Assembly: GCA_029259355.1 (NCBI GenBank)
Contig: JAPDIZ010000002.1
Coordinates: 587,617-651,616, forward strand
Direction: 5' to 3'
From: Candidatus Bathyarchaeota archaeon
GTDB taxonomy: Archaea > Thermoproteota > Bathyarchaeia > JAPDIZ01
DNA length: 64,000 nt
Position numbers and translations under genes: made by a program. Each line of letters begins with the position of its first letter. The first letter of the stretch is position 1. The notes below the pieces were generated by a model that made no database searches, was not told the origin of the DNA, and saw only the letters and a program-made list of their open reading frames with translations. This document shows, in pieces, positions 44,104-51,889 of this stretch.

Positions 44104-44138
44104 ACACCGATGTCTTGATAGACGATGAGACGACGTAG
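44079..44138 (+). pseudogene. Truncated VapC (PIN domain) toxin
   Basis: A GTG frame reads VEVSKICLDTDVLIDDETT and stops. KICLDTDVLID is the first strand of a PIN domain with its first catalytic Asp; a full domain needs about 130 residues, so only the first strand survives. Confidence 0.65.
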
Positions 44139-44185
44139 GCGCGAATAAAGCAGTTTTGTCTAAAAAGCTGTGATAAAAGCGGTTA

Positions 44186-44641
44186 TTAAGCAATGTATAC
44201 GCTTTTGACACCTTCTATCTGAGCTGATTGATGGAGCTTTTTATCACCTGTTATTAGTTGCTGAGCGCTGACGTATTTGGCTGAGCTTATCTGCACCGCA
44301 TCTGCTTCGTAGATGTGGTGCTTCTCTATCAGCTTCCAAGCCTCTACCAATATCTTCATTCTCAAAGGCACTATCGTCAAAGAGCCTAGCTTAGCCAACC
44401 TCCTAGTCTCGGCCAAAAACCTCTTTCTAGACACAGCGTATGCTTCGCTGCTGATTCTGCCGACACCTCTGGCTTTATCCAACACGCCCAAGACTTCACC
44501 AATGTTCCACGCACTAAACGACAGCACAACCTCTCCAGAGTATGCCCTAAGGTAGAGCTTTCTAATGAAATCGCTTCCCGGCTCCAAAACATACCTCTTA
44601 ACGATCGCGCTAGTATCTAGATAAACGATCTCTTCTCTCAT
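44186..44641 (-). CDS. VapC-type PIN domain toxin
   Basis: The 151-residue PIN ribonuclease has YLDTSAIVKRYVLEPGS at the start (first Asp), the SAWNIGEVLGVL Glu region, and HIYEADAVQISSA with LITGDKKLHQSA for the last acidic residues. It likely cuts tRNA or mRNA when free of its antitoxin. It overlaps the antitoxin gene by 32 bases. The set of acidic residues looks complete. Confidence 0.85.
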   Translation of the reverse strand: MREEIVYLDTSAIVKRYVLEPGSDFIRKLYLRAYSGEVVLSFSAWNIGEVLGVLDKARGVGRISSEAYAVSRKRFLAETRRLAKLGSLTIVPLRMKILVEAWKLIEKHHIYEADAVQISSAKYVSAQQLITGDKKLHQSAQIEGVKSVYIA

Positions 44642-44885
44642 CCCGCATAGCCCTTACAAGCTCGCTTACAACACCCTCTGCGGGCTTTATCGGTTCAAAG
44701 TCAAGCTCATATTCCTCTGATTCAGCCACCTCGCCCAAAACCTCGCTCAAAAAATCATCGACCAACTCATCCCTCATAATCTCCTCAAGCAGATGACTCA
44801 CACCCACCCTCTTCTGCAGAGCACTCTCCCTAAACCTCTTCCACAGATCACCGTTGACGTAGATGCTGGTCTTAACCCTACCCAC
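44610..44885 (-). CDS. Ribbon-helix-helix antitoxin of the PIN toxin
   Basis: The 91-residue protein starts VKTSIYVNGDLWKRFRESAL, a ribbon-helix-helix DNA-binding unit, and ends in a Glu-rich and then basic toxin-binding tail (EYELDFEPIKPAEGVV). It directly precedes and overlaps the vapC-type gene, as expected of an autoregulated antitoxin. The start is GTG at 44885. Confidence 0.8.
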   Translation of the reverse strand: MGRVKTSIYVNGDLWKRFRESALQKRVGVSHLLEEIMRDELVDDFLSEVLGEVAESEEYELDFEPIKPAEGVVSELVRAMRDERRDRLSRY

Positions 44886-44998
44886 CTAAACACCTCCAAT
44901 ACAGAATATACCTAAGCTGGTATAAAAATTCGGCTACAAAACCACGCAATAGAAGCCCCTTAATAATTATGGACATTTAGAGAAAGTTCGAAATCCAG

Positions 44999-45165
44999 CT
45001 AGCTTCTCAACTCCTCCTCCAAAATCTTTTGAAGCAACTTAGCCAGCAAAGCCTTGGTTTTTGGGCTAAGCCTGCTCATCTCTCGCAAAAACTCTTCCAA
45101 AGAAAGCGCCTTCTTCTCCAACCTCTTAACCAACACATCCACCCAGTAAAGACATCTAACCGCTC
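44999..45165 (-). pseudogene. Remnant of a small helical gene, left copy
   Basis: The minus strand reads WVDVLVKRLEKKALSLEEFL then REMSRLSPKTKALLAKLLQK and ILEEELRS before a TAG at 45001-44999, without an ATG start. A decayed relative lies at 54623-54790 in the same direction. The family is unknown; the helical, charged sequence would fit an antitoxin. Confidence 0.5.
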
Positions 45166-45171
45166 TATTCC

Positions 45172-45407
45172 CGGTTGAGGGAAGTAGTCAAAAAGCTGCT
45201 AAGCAGACTCGAACTGCTGAGCTTCGACGAAAAAGCATCTGAAAAAGCCACAGAGATCCTGATCACCTAGAGTCTAGGGGGGAACCCATCGAATTCAGAG
45301 ACGCATTCGTAGCCGTAACAGCGCTCACAAACAACTACGCTACTTTGACGAGAAACACCAAACACTTCAGCCAAATCCCAAACCTCAAAATCCCCAAAGC
45401 CCCATAA
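45172..45407 (+). pseudogene. VapC (PIN domain) C-terminal remnant
   Basis: Two pieces in different frames give the second half of a PIN domain. VVKKLLSRLELLSFDEKASE is followed after a frameshift near 45270 by GEPIEFRDAFVAVTALTNNY, ATLTRNTKHFSQIPNLKI and a stop at 45405-45407. The Asp in FRDAFVA and TRNTKHF are the usual late PIN motifs. The first half and a start are missing. Confidence 0.8.
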
Positions 45408-45412
45408 ACACA

Positions 45413-45583
45413 TCAAATCAGTTTCTTAACGAGATTCGCTACCCACCACTTAATACCCTCACACATAAGGTCTAAATCCACCTCCTCAGAAACCACCACA
45501 TCCTCCAAATACCTCCATACAAAACTCGCCTCTTCAATCTTCTCGGTGTTCTCCTTTAGCCACCGAAAACCACACACGTTCAT
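45413..45583 (-). CDS. Possible small protein, 56 residues
   Basis: The ATG frame encodes MNVCGFRWLKENTEKIEEAS and then WRYLEDVVVSEEVDLDLMC. It is charged and helical. No family and no clear ribosome binding site are seen, and it lies in a zone of decayed genes, so it may itself be a fragment. The next 260 bases (45584-45846) hold nothing I can identify. Confidence 0.3.
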   Translation of the reverse strand: MNVCGFRWLKENTEKIEEASFVWRYLEDVVVSEEVDLDLMCEGIKWWVANLVKKLI

Positions 45584-45846
45584 AGAGCTTCTCGAGACTA
45601 AAGAAGATTATCTTTTCCTCCCAGAGCATCCAGAATCTCACTTAACTCTAAGGTGTACTATATAAGGCTTTGTACTTTCTCCTACAGCTACTCAAAGCCT
45701 AAGCAAGCTTCTACGGAAGCGTATGATCATAGACTGGGCGAGAAGCATGGAATAAACCTCAGACAAAGCTGGCAAAAACCTTGGAAGCAGAAGCAATCTT
45801 CATGATCTAAAAGACTAAAAATAAAAGGCTCCATATCTACAATCAA

Positions 45847-45959
45847 ATATTGCGGCGGCGGGGTTCAGCAGCGGGATGTGTAATCATCCGATGGTCATAC
45901 TCCGCCACCTCAATCATCCCCCTGAACCCCCGCTGACACTAATGTCACAGCCAATATTA
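45847..45959. ncRNA. GC-rich multi-stem element, candidate structured RNA or mobile-element end
   Basis: A strongly GC-rich patch stands out in AT-rich DNA. Its outer arms AATATTG (45847-45853) and CAATATT (45953-45959) are complementary. Inside, GGGGTTCAG (45861-45869) pairs with CTGAACCCC (45923-45931), GGGATG (45874-45879) pairs with CATCCC (45916-45921), and TGACA-CTAA-TGTCA (45935-45948) forms a hairpin. In a thermophile, such a patch usually marks a structured RNA. It is not a tRNA by arm order, and the match to C/D box motifs is poor. A cruciform site or MITE-like element is the alternative. The strand is undecided. Confidence 0.5.
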
Positions 45960-46048
45960 TTTATCTTTTGTTACAAAAAAGGTAACAAAAAATAAGTTGC
46001 AAGAGAAATAACCACCACGTATTTCTTTTAAAGTTCATCGACCTTCAA

Positions 46049-46228
46049 CTATTCTAAAAGCTCGTACATTATTCTTCTTTTCTCACTATCAACATATACT
46101 TTGACTTTTTCTCCACCTTTTATTCCTAAAGTTTGAGCGATTTCTCTTTTGGGAATTGTCAAGAGAAAACGACCAGGTGGTTTGCCTAAGATAGTAAGTA
46201 TCTTAACCTCCTTCCATTCTTCAGTCAT
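46049..46228 (-). CDS. AbrB-like regulator, 59 residues
   Basis: The frame from ATG 46228 encodes a compact AbrB/SpoVT-type protein: a first strand (WKEVKILTILGKPPGRFLLT), the signature IPKREIAQTLGIKGGEKVKV, and a last strand (VYVDSEKRRIMYELLE). GGGGGAG lies eight bases before the ATG. It diverges from the radical SAM/DGQHR genes, with the palindrome array at 46303-46334 between them. I infer that it binds there and controls the island and perhaps itself. Confidence 0.75.
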   Translation of the reverse strand: MTEEWKEVKILTILGKPPGRFLLTIPKREIAQTLGIKGGEKVKVYVDSEKRRIMYELLE

Positions 46229-46280
46229 ATATCAGACTCCCCCAATTTTTTAAACAGTTTTGATTAACTCTGAGAAAGAG

Positions 46281-46289
46281 TTTTATATC
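46281..46289 (+). promoter_or_regulatory. TATA box of the radical SAM/DGQHR operon
   Basis: TTTTATATC lies about 110 bases before the ATG at 46392. A start about 25 bases downstream puts the palindrome array at the very beginning of the transcript. Confidence 0.55.
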
Positions 46290-46302
46290 TTTTTTCTATC
46301 TC

Positions 46303-46334
46303 ATCTCATGAGATCTCATGAGATCCTAAGAGAT
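46303..46334. promoter_or_regulatory. Three overlapping 12-bp palindromes with 10-bp period, operator
   Basis: ATCTCATGAGAT occurs at 46303-46314 and again at 46313-46324, sharing two bases; an imperfect third copy ATCCTAAGAGAT lies at 46323-46334. Half-sites flank them (ATCTCAT at 46298, ATCCTCA at 46333). The 10-bp period puts all sites on one face of the helix. The array lies directly downstream of the TATA box, in a repressor position. Confidence 0.65.
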
Positions 46335-46391
46335 CCTCACTTCAGAGGTGGTTAAAAGCTGAAACAAGTCTTTTTAGGAGGGAAGCATTGA

Positions 46392-47483
46392 ATGCACGTA
46401 TTATTAGTTGAGCCTAACTATTATACGAGGTATCCCCCGCTTGGCCTTCTCAAACTCTCTAGTTATCATAAAAGTCGCGGAGATACAACGGAATTAGTTA
46501 GGGTTAAACATGAGGGCTACCGCAAAGCAAAGAACAAACCAAGAAGGATATACGTAACAAGCCTGTGGACTTGGGCATGGAAATCTGTTTGGGAAGCAAT
46601 CGGGTATTATAGGAAACTTTATCCCGATTCAGAAATTTGGCTAGGTGGGGCTTATGCCTCAATACTTCCTGATCATGCGTCAAATGCTGGAGCAGACCTT
46701 GTCTTCGAAGGTTTGTTTAAAGAAGCCGAAGATCTCTTACCTGACTATACGCTCGTTCCCGATTGGGATGGAAGCATACTTTTTGCCTCAAGAGGATGTA
46801 ACAGAAAATGTGGTTTCTGCGTTGTCTGGAAGTTAGAAGGACCCATTAATTCCTGTAAAAAAAGCATAAAGCATCTCATTTGGCCGAGTCATACAAAAGT
46901 AATCCTTTGGGATAATAATTTTCTTCAAAGTCCTTATTGGAGAGAGATACTTGATGAGTTGGAAGAGTTACAACTAAAAGTAGATTTTAACCAAGGCATA
47001 GACGCAGCTTATGTGACAGACGAAGTAGCAGAGAGACTCTCAAGACTTAGGTTAGATTCCGGAAGAGGGATAAAAATCAGGCTTGCATATGATGAATCTT
47101 GGAGAAAACGACACGTCCAAAAAGCCATTGAACGTTTAAAAGACTACGGATTTAAAGGACGCTCAATAATGGTTTATATATTGTTTAATTGGGTAGACGA
47201 TCCTGATGATTTTTTCCATCGCGTTAGGGATGTACTTAGATGGGGGGTAGTCGCGTATCCAATGCAATATCAGCCGATCGAAATTCCTTGGGCATTACAA
47301 AAAAATTCGTATATCTCGCCTAAATGGGACTGGCATAGGATAGATTTGGTGCAGAGATTTAGAAGAGTCGTTGGATATGGGGGAGCGCTACCTCCCTATA
47401 AAGCATTAGTAGAGAAATTTGAAAAAGCTCAATCATTTGATGAAGCTTTCTCGTTAAGAGAACCCAAAACGGTGAAAAAATGA
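46392..47483 (+). CDS. Radical SAM protein 1 of the DGQHR island
   Basis: The 363-residue protein has a B12-binding-like N-terminal domain without the cobalamin His motif (HVLLVEPNYY, PPLGLLKLSSYH, LGGAYASILPDHA). The radical SAM core follows, with C136, C140 and C143 in RGCNRKCGFCVVW. Later motifs are WDNNFLQSPYWREILDEL, DFNQGIDAAYVTDEVAERL and VVGYGGALPPYK, all shared with the protein at 50588-51784. The ATG has a good ribosome binding site (AGGAGGGAAG). The stop overlaps the next ATG (ATGA). The substrate is unknown; modification of a nucleic acid is my inference from the neighbours. Confidence 0.82.
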   Translation: MHVLLVEPNYYTRYPPLGLLKLSSYHKSRGDTTELVRVKHEGYRKAKNKPRRIYVTSLWTWAWKSVWEAIGYYRKLYPDSEIWLGGAYASILPDHASNAGADLVFEGLFKEAEDLLPDYTLVPDWDGSILFASRGCNRKCGFCVVWKLEGPINSCKKSIKHLIWPSHTKVILWDNNFLQSPYWREILDELEELQLKVDFNQGIDAAYVTDEVAERLSRLRLDSGRGIKIRLAYDESWRKRHVQKAIERLKDYGFKGRSIMVYILFNWVDDPDDFFHRVRDVLRWGVVAYPMQYQPIEIPWALQKNSYISPKWDWHRIDLVQRFRRVVGYGGALPPYKALVEKFEKAQSFDEAFSLREPKTVKK

Positions 47484-48988
47484 AGAAGTGTTCTGTCTGT
47501 GGTTTTGAAATCGTTGGAATACCTTCCTCTGTTCGCAAATGGCCATCTGGCGCAGTAACATATGTATGCTGGTTTTGTATTCATGGAATTTCGCAAGGTA
47601 GACCTCTCTCTGAGACTAAATTTAATGTTAAATTCTTTGCGACTAAAAATAAGTCACAAACTTTATATACAAGAAAAAAGTATAAAATTGTTGAAACGGG
47701 TGAGGGGGTCGAGAGAGTGGGAAATTCTAGCGAGACCATAAAGATACCCGTCATAGCTTTCGAACAAAAGGGTGTACGAAATTACGTTGGTGTAATGAAA
47801 GCAAGGGACATCCTCGATGTGTGGCACGTTGAGAGATTCATAGACGATCAAGTCTTCTCGAGAGGATATCAACGACAAGAAGAAGAGGAAAGAATGCGCC
47901 AAGTGTACGAATACGTAGAGAAATGCCAACTACCCATAATACCTGCAATTCTAGCCAGTATCCGAGAGAATGCCCGATTCATCCCAACAAACAAAAATAG
48001 CGGCATATTGGAGCTCCCGAGGATACCAGGAGCACTAGAGATAGTAGATGGACAACACCGAGTTGGAGGATTTTACATCATAAAGAGGTTAGTCTCAGGA
48101 GAAAGGATCGGAAGACGCCATATTCCCGAGGAAGAAATCGCTGAGCTAGAAGAGCTGCTCGATTTTGAAATACCCGTTCATTTCATCGACGCGTTTTCAG
48201 CTGTCGAAAAGATGAAAGAATTAGCTACACCTGAGCTAAAAGAGAGTTTAAAGCGCGAACTCGGCAAAACCGAATTAGGTCCAGAAGATATAGAGAGAGT
48301 TCACTTCTTCGTAATCAACAAAACACAGAAGGCGATCCGTCCGTCATTAAAAGATACGCTGGCATATTTGATCTATGCCGCGGGTATAAGGGGAATACCA
48401 ATTATTGAGAAAGAAAAGTGGAAAGCAGAGATCGCAACTCCGCTTACGCTAGAACTTCACTTTAGCAGGGAATCTCCACTTAGAGGAATGATTAACGTGA
48501 GCGGAGCAAGAGGGCTAAATAGACCCATACAGCTGGCATCATTCGTTTCATCGTTAAAGCCTCTTGCCGAAGATGAATACTTTAGGTCTCTAAGTCCTGA
48601 GCAGAGGACAGCATTTCTCAAAGCATATTGGTGGGCTATAAGAGATCTTATCGGAGCGGCTTTCGACGAAGACACACGAAAGGAGTATATGATTCTTAGG
48701 ACTATGGGTGTGTATGTGCTTAACCGACTAGCTGCTGACGTACTCCATTGGTGTAAATCACGAGGTATAGAGAATCCCACCAAAGAAGAGATAAAGATGT
48801 TTTTAGAACCGCTCAAAGAGTTTGATTGGAAACGTGAAACTTCCCCCATAGCCGCCTATGGCGGAGCCAAAGGTGTCTACGAAGCATACAAGGTGCTTCT
48901 GGAATTCTTAGGCGAACGCGGAGTTTCAGAAGCTGCCAAAAAACTCCAACAAATACGGGAAAGAGAAGAGCAGCGAAGACGGCGCTAA
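47480..48988 (+). CDS. DGQHR-domain (DndB-like) protein 1 with zinc-binding N-terminus
   Basis: The 502-residue protein starts with a zinc-binding unit (C4, C7, C30, C33: CSVC and CWFC). The DndB-like part has GYQRQEEEERM at about 128, IVDGQHRVGGF with DGQHR at 190-194, and a long helical C-terminus ending in a charged tail. DndB-type proteins resemble ParB/Srx folds and control phosphorothioate DNA modification; no dndA, C, D or E gene is here. It is translationally coupled to radical SAM 1. The zinc unit might recognise DNA like an HNH or treble-clef finger. Confidence 0.8.
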   Translation: MKKCSVCGFEIVGIPSSVRKWPSGAVTYVCWFCIHGISQGRPLSETKFNVKFFATKNKSQTLYTRKKYKIVETGEGVERVGNSSETIKIPVIAFEQKGVRNYVGVMKARDILDVWHVERFIDDQVFSRGYQRQEEEERMRQVYEYVEKCQLPIIPAILASIRENARFIPTNKNSGILELPRIPGALEIVDGQHRVGGFYIIKRLVSGERIGRRHIPEEEIAELEELLDFEIPVHFIDAFSAVEKMKELATPELKESLKRELGKTELGPEDIERVHFFVINKTQKAIRPSLKDTLAYLIYAAGIRGIPIIEKEKWKAEIATPLTLELHFSRESPLRGMINVSGARGLNRPIQLASFVSSLKPLAEDEYFRSLSPEQRTAFLKAYWWAIRDLIGAAFDEDTRKEYMILRTMGVYVLNRLAADVLHWCKSRGIENPTKEEIKMFLEPLKEFDWKRETSPIAAYGGAKGVYEAYKVLLEFLGERGVSEAAKKLQQIREREEQRRRR

Positions 48989-49028
48989 TTTTTACTAACT
49001 ACCTCTATTATTTTTGAGATGAGAGTAT

Positions 49029-50147
49029 ATGTTGGTATTCCATGCTATAAAAATAAGACAAGTAGAAACAGACGTGTACGTTACCGTTATGAAGGCTAGC
49101 GAGCTTCTTAGATATGCAGAAATTGACTGGTGGACCCCCCAGAACCCATATGGTTATCAAAGACCACTTTCAGATAGACAAGTTGCAAAAGCGGCGCATT
49201 ATCTTTTGTTTGAAGATAAAATATTCCCGACAAGTATACTTGTAAATGTAAGGGGACCAGTCGAATTTACCCCTGCGCACAGCATCGGCGGATTTGGTGA
49301 ATATGGAATGCTCGAAATACCTAGGCAATCACTTCCACTCTACATCGTTGATGGACAACATCGGATAGCATCAATTCGTCTTGCAGCACAGGAAAAACCA
49401 GAATACTACAATTATCCAGTAGTGGTTTCATTGCTTAATTTACCTGATCGCTTTGAGGAGATGAGACTTTTCTACATCATAAATAGCAGGCAGACAAAAA
49501 TATCTACTGCTCTTGCACAAAGACATCTAAAACAGACGATTGACCGAAAGGGTGTAGAGGAAGTTAGGATATCAGAACCAAAAAGAAAAATTTTAGCAGC
49601 AATTGCGGTAGAGATAGTTGACATCCTTAATACAGATCCAGATTCCCCTTGGTTCGATAAAGTGCTTCTACCACATACACGCGGAAGAAGGGGGTATGTA
49701 ATAAGTCAAACATCATTAGCCGACTCAATTGGACGTCTTCTCGCAAGACTCCCTCCAGGGGACGTAGACCTTAATAATGTTAAATATGTTTCTAAGAAGA
49801 TTGCCAGAATATTGATTAACTACTGGAATGCGATTAAAACATTTTTCCCGGAAGCATTTGCAATACCAGAAGACTATACTCTACAAAAGACAGCAGGATG
49901 TTATGTATTTCACCTACTGTTTCCTGAGATATATAAGATGTGCAAAAAGGCTAATAATTTCACAAAAGAATATATGCAAGACATACTTTTAAAGACATTT
50001 AATAATCTCTCAAAAACTTACGGATTACGTATGACTAGCGAGTTCTGGAATAGATGGACTGGTCACCCTCTAGTGACAGGGTCTGGTATGAAAAATATTA
50101 ACAAGTTAGTAGAACTTCTTACAAATGCGCTACCAATACATATTTAA
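49029..50147 (+). CDS. DGQHR-domain (DndB-like) protein 2
   Basis: The 372-residue protein has YGYQRPLSDRQV (about residues 40-51) and YIVDGQHRIASIRLA with DGQHR at 108-112, then FYIINSRQTKISTALAQRHL, which resembles the NKTQKAIRPSL segment of the first DGQHR protein. It lacks the zinc unit and is shorter. The pair may form a hetero-oligomer. It follows the first gene by 40 bases on the same strand. Sequence is AT-rich like the whole block. Confidence 0.8.
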   Translation: MLVFHAIKIRQVETDVYVTVMKASELLRYAEIDWWTPQNPYGYQRPLSDRQVAKAAHYLLFEDKIFPTSILVNVRGPVEFTPAHSIGGFGEYGMLEIPRQSLPLYIVDGQHRIASIRLAAQEKPEYYNYPVVVSLLNLPDRFEEMRLFYIINSRQTKISTALAQRHLKQTIDRKGVEEVRISEPKRKILAAIAVEIVDILNTDPDSPWFDKVLLPHTRGRRGYVISQTSLADSIGRLLARLPPGDVDLNNVKYVSKKIARILINYWNAIKTFFPEAFAIPEDYTLQKTAGCYVFHLLFPEIYKMCKKANNFTKEYMQDILLKTFNNLSKTYGLRMTSEFWNRWTGHPLVTGSGMKNINKLVELLTNALPIHI

Positions 50148-50209
50148 AACGTGATAACGATAATTAGCAATCACAAAGTGATTTACGAGCTTTTGTCAAA
50201 AGGTTATAT

Positions 50210-50482
50210 TCATAGTATTGTAATCAATCTTTTTCCATTTTCATTCCATATCTCTTGCGAAGGAACATTTACTGTTATTATGCCTCTAAAAAAGGATAGG
50301 AATCTAATAATAGTTTCTCTTAATAAACGTTCTTCACCAGATCGAACGATCCATACTAATTTTTCTATTCTATGCCTCGTAAGATATGCACACATAATTG
50401 CTAAGTTGACAATATGGTGATGTATGTGTTCTTCAGCAAAGGAAGCAAAGCTTTTCTGCTTGAAAAAGCAGACATAAAGCAC
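50210..50482 (-). CDS. Doubtful small frame between DGQHR 2 and radical SAM 2
   Basis: The minus frame of 90 codons reads like a helical protein (KLVWIVRSGEERLLRETIIR). The plus strand also has an 89-codon frame at 50151-50420, starting three bases after the DGQHR 2 stop, which would fit the operon. I cannot tell which is real, and neither has a recognised family. The remaining bases up to 50587 hold only the next gene's ribosome binding site. Confidence 0.28.
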   Translation of the reverse strand: MLYVCFFKQKSFASFAEEHIHHHIVNLAIMCAYLTRHRIEKLVWIVRSGEERLLRETIIRFLSFFRGIITVNVPSQEIWNENGKRLITIL

Positions 50483-50587
50483 TCTTCTTGGGGATTAATA
50501 TGTCTAGCTAGGTAAAGTTCTAGGATCTGCCCACCCTAACAACTAGGGGAAAACTCTATGAGGACGCAAGGAGATGATTGAGCCGTT

Positions 50588-51784
50588 ATGGCGAATGTTT
50601 TGTTGGTTGAGCCAGAATACTATTCTACATTTCCGCCACTAGGACTGCTAAAGCTTGGAGCTTATCACCTTAAGCGAGGTGACCGAGTCGAATTCGTAAG
50701 GGGGCGCGTAATACCTAGGCATCCCCCTGACATTATTTACGTAACCTCGCTTTTTACATGGAGCTGGCGTCCAGTATGGGAGGCAGTAAGATTTTATAAA
50801 TGGCTATATTTAGACGCAAAAGTCATTCTAGGCGGCATATACGCCACACTACTACCAGAGCATGCGAAGCAATCAGGCGCGGATGAAGTAAAGATTGGGT
50901 TATTGGAACTAAGTATCGAGGAGCTACACCCTGCTTACGAACTTCTCTTAAGTGTCCCCAAGTGGAAAGGGTGGAATGGTTTCTTAGTACATGCCTCCAG
51001 AGGTTGCGTTAATAGATGCAGTTATTGCGCGGTATGGAGGCTCGAACCACTATTTATCCAGAGAAAAACTATACGGAATTTTGTGAACTTCTCAAGATAT
51101 AAGTATAGCAAGCTTTATATGTTAGACAACAATTTCCTTGCCTTAAGACGTAGAAATTCTATTCTTGATGAACTCGAAGAGTTAGTACTTGTTAAGCGGA
51201 TTATTAACTACCTTGATTTTAACCAAGGACTTGACGTGAGGTTTCTGGACAGCGAATTTGCGAATTTTTTATCCAAAATTAGGAAGAGAATAAAGGATAA
51301 TTTAGTCATTAGACTAGCTTTAGATTCCTTAGGCTACGCTCACGAGTTTGAAGAAGCCGTTAAGTTACTTAAAGATGCAGGAATCCCCACTCGCCAAGTG
51401 ATTGTTTACTGCTTGTACAATTTCGACGAGACACCCAATGAGTTCTTTCAAAGAGTTAGGATAATACTGAACGCAGGATGTGCTGCTTATCCCATGAGAT
51501 ATCAGGCAATAGAAGGGAAGCATGCCCTTACTAAAAACTCGTTCATCGACTGGGACGCCGGATGGACACCCGAGCTAGCTGAGAGAGTTGAGAAATTCAG
51601 GAGAATAGTAGGGTATGGTGGCGTTTTACCACCATATAGAGAGCTTGTTAATAAATTCAACAGGGCACATAATTTTGAAGAGGCATTCGAAATATATCCT
51701 AAAGGGGTTAAACACTCAGATGTTTATAAACTAACTAAGGGGCCAATTTTAAGTAAGCTTAAGGAGAAAAATTTGCCGAAATAA
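50588..51784 (+). CDS. Radical SAM protein 2 of the DGQHR island
   Basis: The 398-residue protein is a paralogue of radical SAM 1 with the same plan: VLLVEPEYYSTFPPLGLLKL at the start, LGGIYATLLPEHA, the cluster motif RGCVNRCSYCAVW (C140, C144, C147), LDNNFLALRRR, LDFNQGLDVRFL and VGYGGVLPPYRELV. Its C-terminal tail is about 35 residues longer. AAGGAGATG precedes the ATG at 50588. Two related radical SAM enzymes around two DGQHR proteins suggest successive or alternative reactions on one kind of substrate. Confidence 0.82.
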   Translation: MANVLLVEPEYYSTFPPLGLLKLGAYHLKRGDRVEFVRGRVIPRHPPDIIYVTSLFTWSWRPVWEAVRFYKWLYLDAKVILGGIYATLLPEHAKQSGADEVKIGLLELSIEELHPAYELLLSVPKWKGWNGFLVHASRGCVNRCSYCAVWRLEPLFIQRKTIRNFVNFSRYKYSKLYMLDNNFLALRRRNSILDELEELVLVKRIINYLDFNQGLDVRFLDSEFANFLSKIRKRIKDNLVIRLALDSLGYAHEFEEAVKLLKDAGIPTRQVIVYCLYNFDETPNEFFQRVRIILNAGCAAYPMRYQAIEGKHALTKNSFIDWDAGWTPELAERVEKFRRIVGYGGVLPPYRELVNKFNRAHNFEEAFEIYPKGVKHSDVYKLTKGPILSKLKEKNLPK

Positions 51785-51889
51785 TTGTTACGTAATAAAC
51801 AAGAATCCTCAAAATCTCACTTAAGGGTTGCTTCACTAGATAGAGTTAAACCTTGACCTCTGACCATATTAGGGAGCGCCTAACTCTTC

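Noticed and set aside
45847..45959. A tRNA gene, because GGTTCA occurs within a GC-rich patch.
   Set aside because: The T-arm-like sequence is near the 5' end on the plus strand, no acceptor and anticodon arms fit, and the reverse strand lacks GGTTC.
45847..45959. A C/D box guide RNA on the minus strand (GATGAT near the start, CTGA near the end).
   Set aside because: The C box matches RTGATGA only in part and the pairing outside the boxes is far longer than in C/D guides. I kept it as a generic structured element.
50151..50420. Plus-strand gene directly after DGQHR 2.
   Set aside because: The frame competes with an equally long minus-strand frame, has no recognised family, and has no clear ribosome binding site. 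I cannot decide between them.
46392..51784. A classical Dnd or Ssp phosphorothioation cluster, because of the DGQHR motifs.
   Set aside because: No cysteine desulfurase, DndC-type PP-loop protein, DndD ATPase or DndE is in the block; the PAPS reductase-like gene at 21.6 kb is 25 kb away in backbone DNA.
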